From the NCBI GenBank assembly GCA_947174965.1, contig CAMWKY010000086.1, forward strand, positions 1 through 7,847: 7,847 bases of DNA, read 5' to 3'. The translations under genes and the position numbers were made by a program. The notes under the pieces are model-generated. The model had not been told where the DNA came from and made no database searches. It saw only the letters and a list, made by a program, of their open reading frames with translations. This document shows, one piece after another, positions 5,012 to 7,847 of this stretch; the first letter of the stretch is position 1; every line of letters starts with the position of its first letter. Source of the stretch: an uncultured Ruminococcus sp. Lineage in GTDB: Bacteria; Bacillota; Clostridia; Oscillospirales; Ruminococcaceae.

Positions 5012-6430
5012 TTATTGGTAGCTGAATGTCAAAGCAATACCATTAAAGCCCCTGACATTTTTTCCTCCTGATGGAATGTTTGTTGAATAGTGAATTTTCA
5101 GCTTTTCCTCATTCTGCTTTATCCAACTGATAAAAGTTTCTCTTTTCAAAGCAGTGAGGGCGTTATCTTCACACCATGAGTAGTAGCTATTGTAGAGTGC
5201 CGATGAAGTTACGCACAGCTTTTCCCCATAAGTGACACGGCTGCTGTCTGCAAGGAATTCAGGGATATTACAGCTATCCTGCATTGTTTCCTTGACATTC
5301 AGTTTTGCCTTTTCGGAGATCGTGAAGCGATAATTATTGACGATAAGTCTGCGAAGTCCGTCATACATCCAACAGAAAATCTTGTCTTTCTCTGCGATAA
5401 ACTTGTCTGCAATATGCGGATCATTGATACGGTTTTCAGGCGGTGTAAGCGTGGTGAGGATAATCATTCTTCTTGAAAATCCCTTTGACTTATCATAGAG
5501 TGCTTTCGGTGAGCCGTTACCAAAGCAAAGTAGTCGGGTGTATAAAAGCGATTGCTCACTCTGCTTGCCCTTTGCTTCAACGTCTATGGGAACTTCTGCT
5601 GTCACAAGGTTTTTTATGTAGCCTGTTGACGGTAACGCCGACATCTGCATATCATCATCGACCATAAGTAGCTTGTCTTTCAGATTGTAGCGGAAGAAAC
5701 GGTCGTTCTCGATTCGCTGAAAGTTGCCTGTTATCATATTTTCTCCGAAAATCTCACGGAGTACAATAGCAATTCGTGACTTTCCCTCACCGCCCTGACC
5801 GATAATAAACATCATTTTCTGTCCTTTAGTGGAGGGTATCAGCAGATATCCGAGATACTCTTGCAAGGTGGTGACATCTTCAGGAGATAGCAGCTTAAAT
5901 AAAAAAGTCAAGAACTGTTCAGGATAGTATGCTCCGTTCCACACATTTGGGTTGTATGTAATATTAAGCCTGTTTGTGCAAAATTCCTTGTGAGGATAGA
6001 AATTTCCCTGCAAGTCAAGCTTGCCGTTATTCAGGTGAATAAACCGTGTATCGGGAACAAGCGGTTCACTGTAACAAAAGTGCCTGAGCGTTTCCATGAT
6101 CTGCGTGACTTTTTTGGAAAGTCCGCTCCGCACGCCCTGACGGAGTATACGGTATATTTCGTTACCAAGAGCGTTTTCGTCCACAAGTCCGTTATAATCA
6201 TAGAACCGTCCTTTGATACATTTCAGAGGGTGTGTTTCTACAAAGTATTTGCAGAATTTTAACTCATTAACAGTGGTCTTATCAAGCATCCATTCGGGCA
6301 GATTACTCTCTTTTTTCTTTTCATGCGGTGGCTCTGGTACAGCCTTGTCAACCATTTCAGAGGCAGTATCGGCAACGACTTCCTGTTCAGCTTCGTTTAA
6401 GTCTTTCTGTTTCTTGCTCAATGTGTTCAA
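5012..6430 (-). CDS. SF3-type replicative helicase (D5/DUF5906-like)
   Basis: A 472-residue protein likely to unwind DNA at the element's origin as a hexamer. The first 50 residues are charged and low in complexity. A D5_N-like domain follows (about 55-200, with the typical FIHLNNGKLDL), then the SF3 ATPase: Walker A GQGGEGKS (211-218), Walker B LLMVDDD (254-260), a sensor asparagine in CFGNGS (302-307) and arginine-finger candidates in GFSRRM (317-322). The tail (about 385-472) looks like a winged helix (ETFISWIKQN, then GGKNVRGFNGIAL) that could bind the iterons lying directly after the gene. It overlaps the primase-like gene by 44 bp, implying coupled translation. The start is uncertain: TTG 6428-6430 has GGAG only 1 nt away, while TTG 6419-6421 is 10 nt away and may be the true start. 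The ATPase assignment is firm; the origin-binding role is inferred. Confidence 0.9.
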   Translation of the reverse strand: MNTLSKKQKDLNEAEQEVVADTASEMVDKAVPEPPHEKKKESNLPEWMLDKTTVNELKFCKYFVETHPLKCIKGRFYDYNGLVDENALGNEIYRILRQGVRSGLSKKVTQIMETLRHFCYSEPLVPDTRFIHLNNGKLDLQGNFYPHKEFCTNRLNITYNPNVWNGAYYPEQFLTFLFKLLSPEDVTTLQEYLGYLLIPSTKGQKMMFIIGQGGEGKSRIAIVLREIFGENMITGNFQRIENDRFFRYNLKDKLLMVDDDMQMSALPSTGYIKNLVTAEVPIDVEAKGKQSEQSLLYTRLLCFGNGSPKALYDKSKGFSRRMIILTTLTPPENRINDPHIADKFIAEKDKIFCWMYDGLRRLIVNNYRFTISEKAKLNVKETMQDSCNIPEFLADSSRVTYGEKLCVTSSALYNSYYSWCEDNALTALKRETFISWIKQNEEKLKIHYSTNIPSGGKNVRGFNGIALTFSYQ

Positions 6431-6971
6431 TCTCCTCTCTCATAGATAATTTTGTTTCTTTATTTGCAAGCAGAAATTCATCTGCTATGTACTCTGCATA
6501 GCTCAGGTGGTGCTGACTGTATACAAAACGGCTGTCTGGTATATCATCGGGATTTTGCGGAACGTATATCTCGGCATAGTCTCGCATAAGCCACAAATAA
6601 TCATTCAACACCTTATAGGCATGATTCTCCCATTGTTGATAAGCTTCACGCTTCTGTTTCTGCCTGTTGATACGCTGAATATCTGCACGATCAGGCGGTT
6701 TGTCCACATTCAGGAAAAGCCCGAAATCATTGTTGATCTGCCTGACCGCTTCTATCGGTGTAAGCCCGAAAAGATTCTGCACAAGGCTGATAACGTCACC
6801 GTGAGCCTGACAGCCAAAGCAGTAATAATTCCGCTTGTAGAGCTTCATGGACGGAGTTTTCTCGTTATGGAACGGACACAGACATATATTGCTTCGTCTG
6901 ACCTCGATACCATAATGACGTGCCGCCGTAGGCACATCGACAATCTCCTTTACCTCTTCAAAAATTGTCAT
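6387..6971 (-). CDS. CHC2 zinc-finger primase-like protein without TOPRIM domain
   Basis: A 194-residue protein whose first 90 residues are a DnaG-type CHC2 zinc-binding domain: Cys32 and His35 in CPFHNEKTPS, Cys51 and Cys54 in YYCFGC, then GDVISLVQNLFGLTPIEAVR, as in primases. The remaining 100 residues are a charged helical region (QRINRQKQKREAYQQWE to MREEIEHIEQETERLKRS) with no TOPRIM or prim-pol signature, so the catalytic part of a primase is not in this chain or visibly in the helicase. It probably binds single-stranded DNA for primer synthesis or loads a host primase. It starts at ATG 6969-6971 with a near-perfect AGGAGGT 7 nt upstream, and is the first gene of a pair with the helicase, overlapping it by 44 bp. 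A minus-strand promoter upstream was sought and no strong one was found. Confidence 0.88.
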   Translation of the reverse strand: MTIFEEVKEIVDVPTAARHYGIEVRRSNICLCPFHNEKTPSMKLYKRNYYCFGCQAHGDVISLVQNLFGLTPIEAVRQINNDFGLFLNVDKPPDRADIQRINRQKQKREAYQQWENHAYKVLNDYLWLMRDYAEIYVPQNPDDIPDSRFVYSQHHLSYAEYIADEFLLANKETKLSMREEIEHIEQETERLKRS

Positions 6972-6990
6972 AAAACAACCTCCTGACTAC

Positions 6991-7019
6991 TTGAAAGATA
7001 TAGCTTTTTGTGCTATAAT
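6991..7019 (+). promoter_or_regulatory. Promoter of the P-loop NTPase gene
   Basis: TTGAAA (6991-6996), a 17-bp spacer and TATAAT (7014-7019), with TG one base before the -10 box. A start near 7026 would leave a leader of about 30 nt before the ATG at 7056, with GGAG 9 nt ahead of it. The promoter lies in the 84-bp gap between the divergent primase-like and NTPase genes. Confidence 0.8.
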
Positions 7020-7026
7020 ATATCTT
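6995..7026. repeat. Interrupted inverted repeat between -35 and -10, possible operator
   Basis: AAGATATAGC (6995-7004) is mirrored by GCTAT (7012-7016) and ATATCTT (7020-7026), with one extra stretch in the right arm. It covers the spacer and -10 box of the NTPase promoter and also lies upstream of the primase-like gene, so a bound protein could control both directions. No cognate regulator is visible in the window. Confidence 0.4.
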
Positions 7027-7055
7027 GGAATTTTATTGGATAGGAGCGAAAAGCG

Positions 7056-7847
7056 ATGCGGTGTGATTTTCAAAGTACTACTGATATTCTTTTGAGGAAT
7101 ATGGCTTCATCGACTGCAATCTACTACAACAATCTTCTGAATATACTTTTCGGCTCGTATCTTGCTGAAACGCATTTATACGAATTTGATCGTCCTACTG
7201 CCGCAAAGCTGCATAAAGGTACGATTGATTCGTGTTGCTCCTGAAATGAGTGAGTTTTATCTGAATGCTGACCGTACAATTCTGTGCAGAGATATAAAGG
7301 AAATTCTTCAATATATTTTTGATAAACCGAACACTTACAAGGAGCTTTATGAGTTGATACAGTTTGACGATACACTTTCCGTTCCGATGCGGAGAGATAT
7401 TCTCGGTCGGATGTCAAACAAATATATTGACGATACATCGCTTATAAATCTGATTTATGAAGCTACATATATTGCTGTTACTCGCCAATATACAAAGGAC
7501 GATAACGGATATATTGCAATGGCATACTCCAATCCGCTCCAACCTCTGAATGATGTTTTGTTTGCCAATTCTGAATATATTGCCCCGTGCAGACATTTCT
7601 GTGGTCGTGATAAGGAACTGGACGAGCTGCACTCGCTTGTGCAGGATAATTCCACGGTTATCATTACTGGCATTGCAGGAATCGGCAAGAGTGAACTTGT
7701 CCGTGCTTATGCAAAGGAACATCAGAAAGAGTATCGGTATTTTGGTTACTATTTTTATGGCGGCAGCTTAAAAGACATAATTTCTAATGTTATCCGTAAC
7801 CCTGTGACAGCAGAATCAGATTTTAATACCCGTTATCAGTATAACCT
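7056..7847 (+). pseudogene. P-loop (STAND-like) NTPase with N-terminal frameshift, 3' end beyond window
   Basis: ATG 7056-7058 has GGAG 9 nt upstream and a strong promoter. The first frame encodes 57 residues of apparently real protein (to KLHKGTI) and then hits TGA at 7242-7244. From 7231 a second frame stays open to the window edge (RVAPEMSEFYLNADRTILCR onward). The switch falls at a tandem GATT-GATT (7223-7230); removing one unit would join the frames as GTIRVAPEMSEF. The joined protein has about 175 residues of unrecognised N-terminal domain, then GRDKELDELHSL and a P-loop GIAGIGKS (7669-7692, about residue 204), followed by SELVRAYAKEH. This looks like an NB-ARC/STAND or related AAA+ NTPase, a class often used in bacterial defence; that role is inferred. 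The stop and the next ATG (7246-7248) nearly touch, so reinitiation could rescue a shorter protein. Confidence 0.75.

Noticed and set aside
7223..7230. Programmed ribosomal frameshift in the NTPase gene
   Set aside because: No slippery heptamer or strong downstream stem is seen; a tandem 4-bp duplication explains the shift.
7124..7722. Minus-strand open frames opposite the NTPase gene
   Set aside because: They lie antisense to a protein with a clear P-loop, overlap each other and have no recognisable domain.
1..7847. tRNA or rRNA gene as an integration target
   Set aside because: No cloverleaf-like or rRNA sequence was recognised on either strand; the target appears to be a protein gene.

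Overview
The window looks like a piece of a Clostridia chromosome (Bacillota, Oscillospiraceae/Ruminococcus-like) carrying layered mobile DNA. The reasons are AGGAGG-type ribosome sites, consensus sigma-A promoters, frequent TTG starts, and two large serine recombinases, one of them a TnpX/TndX-type protein with a DUF4368-like tail. The genus is an inference from gene content, not proven.

Layout, left to right. (1) Positions 1-740, very AT-rich: a minus-strand two-gene operon, a small XRE regulator followed by an unrecognised protein cut by the window edge. Its perfect-consensus promoter is buried in an 18-bp inverted repeat, so it looks autoregulated and toxin-antitoxin-like. (2) 741-1515: the C-terminal third of a C5 cytosine DNA methyltransferase (motifs IX and X only), a 57-aa small gene after it, and a diverged second copy of the methyltransferase's last codons. 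(3) 1516-2843: a large serine recombinase gene lacking its catalytic N-terminus. Its 3' end abuts the point where the methyltransferase is broken. (4) 2844-4569: an intact 544-aa serine recombinase whose 3' end abuts the point where the first recombinase is broken, with its own promoter inside concentric inverted repeats. (5) 4596-4781: a 61-aa TnpW-like small protein. (6) 4827-5009: about twelve copies of an 8-bp iteron GGCGTATA, ten of them in an exactly mirror-symmetric array. (7) 5012-6971: an SF3/DUF5906-type helicase and a CHC2 zinc-finger primase-like gene, overlapping and co-directional on the minus strand. (8) 6991-7847: a divergent plus-strand promoter driving a P-loop NTPase gene that runs off the window and carries a frameshift at a GATT-GATT tandem repeat.

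Best reading: a nested, Russian-doll insertion. An outer element with recombinase 1 entered the methyltransferase gene, and an inner element with recombinase 2 then entered recombinase 1. The inner element carries a primase-helicase-iteron module arranged like the pri-rep-ori block of phage satellites such as SaPIs, plus an NTPase that may be defence cargo. The missing 5' halves of recombinase 1 and the methyltransferase should lie to the right of this window, in that order. The most notable items are the mirror-symmetric iteron array, the nested broken genes, and a hairpin that would form only in read-through transcripts in front of recombinase 2.
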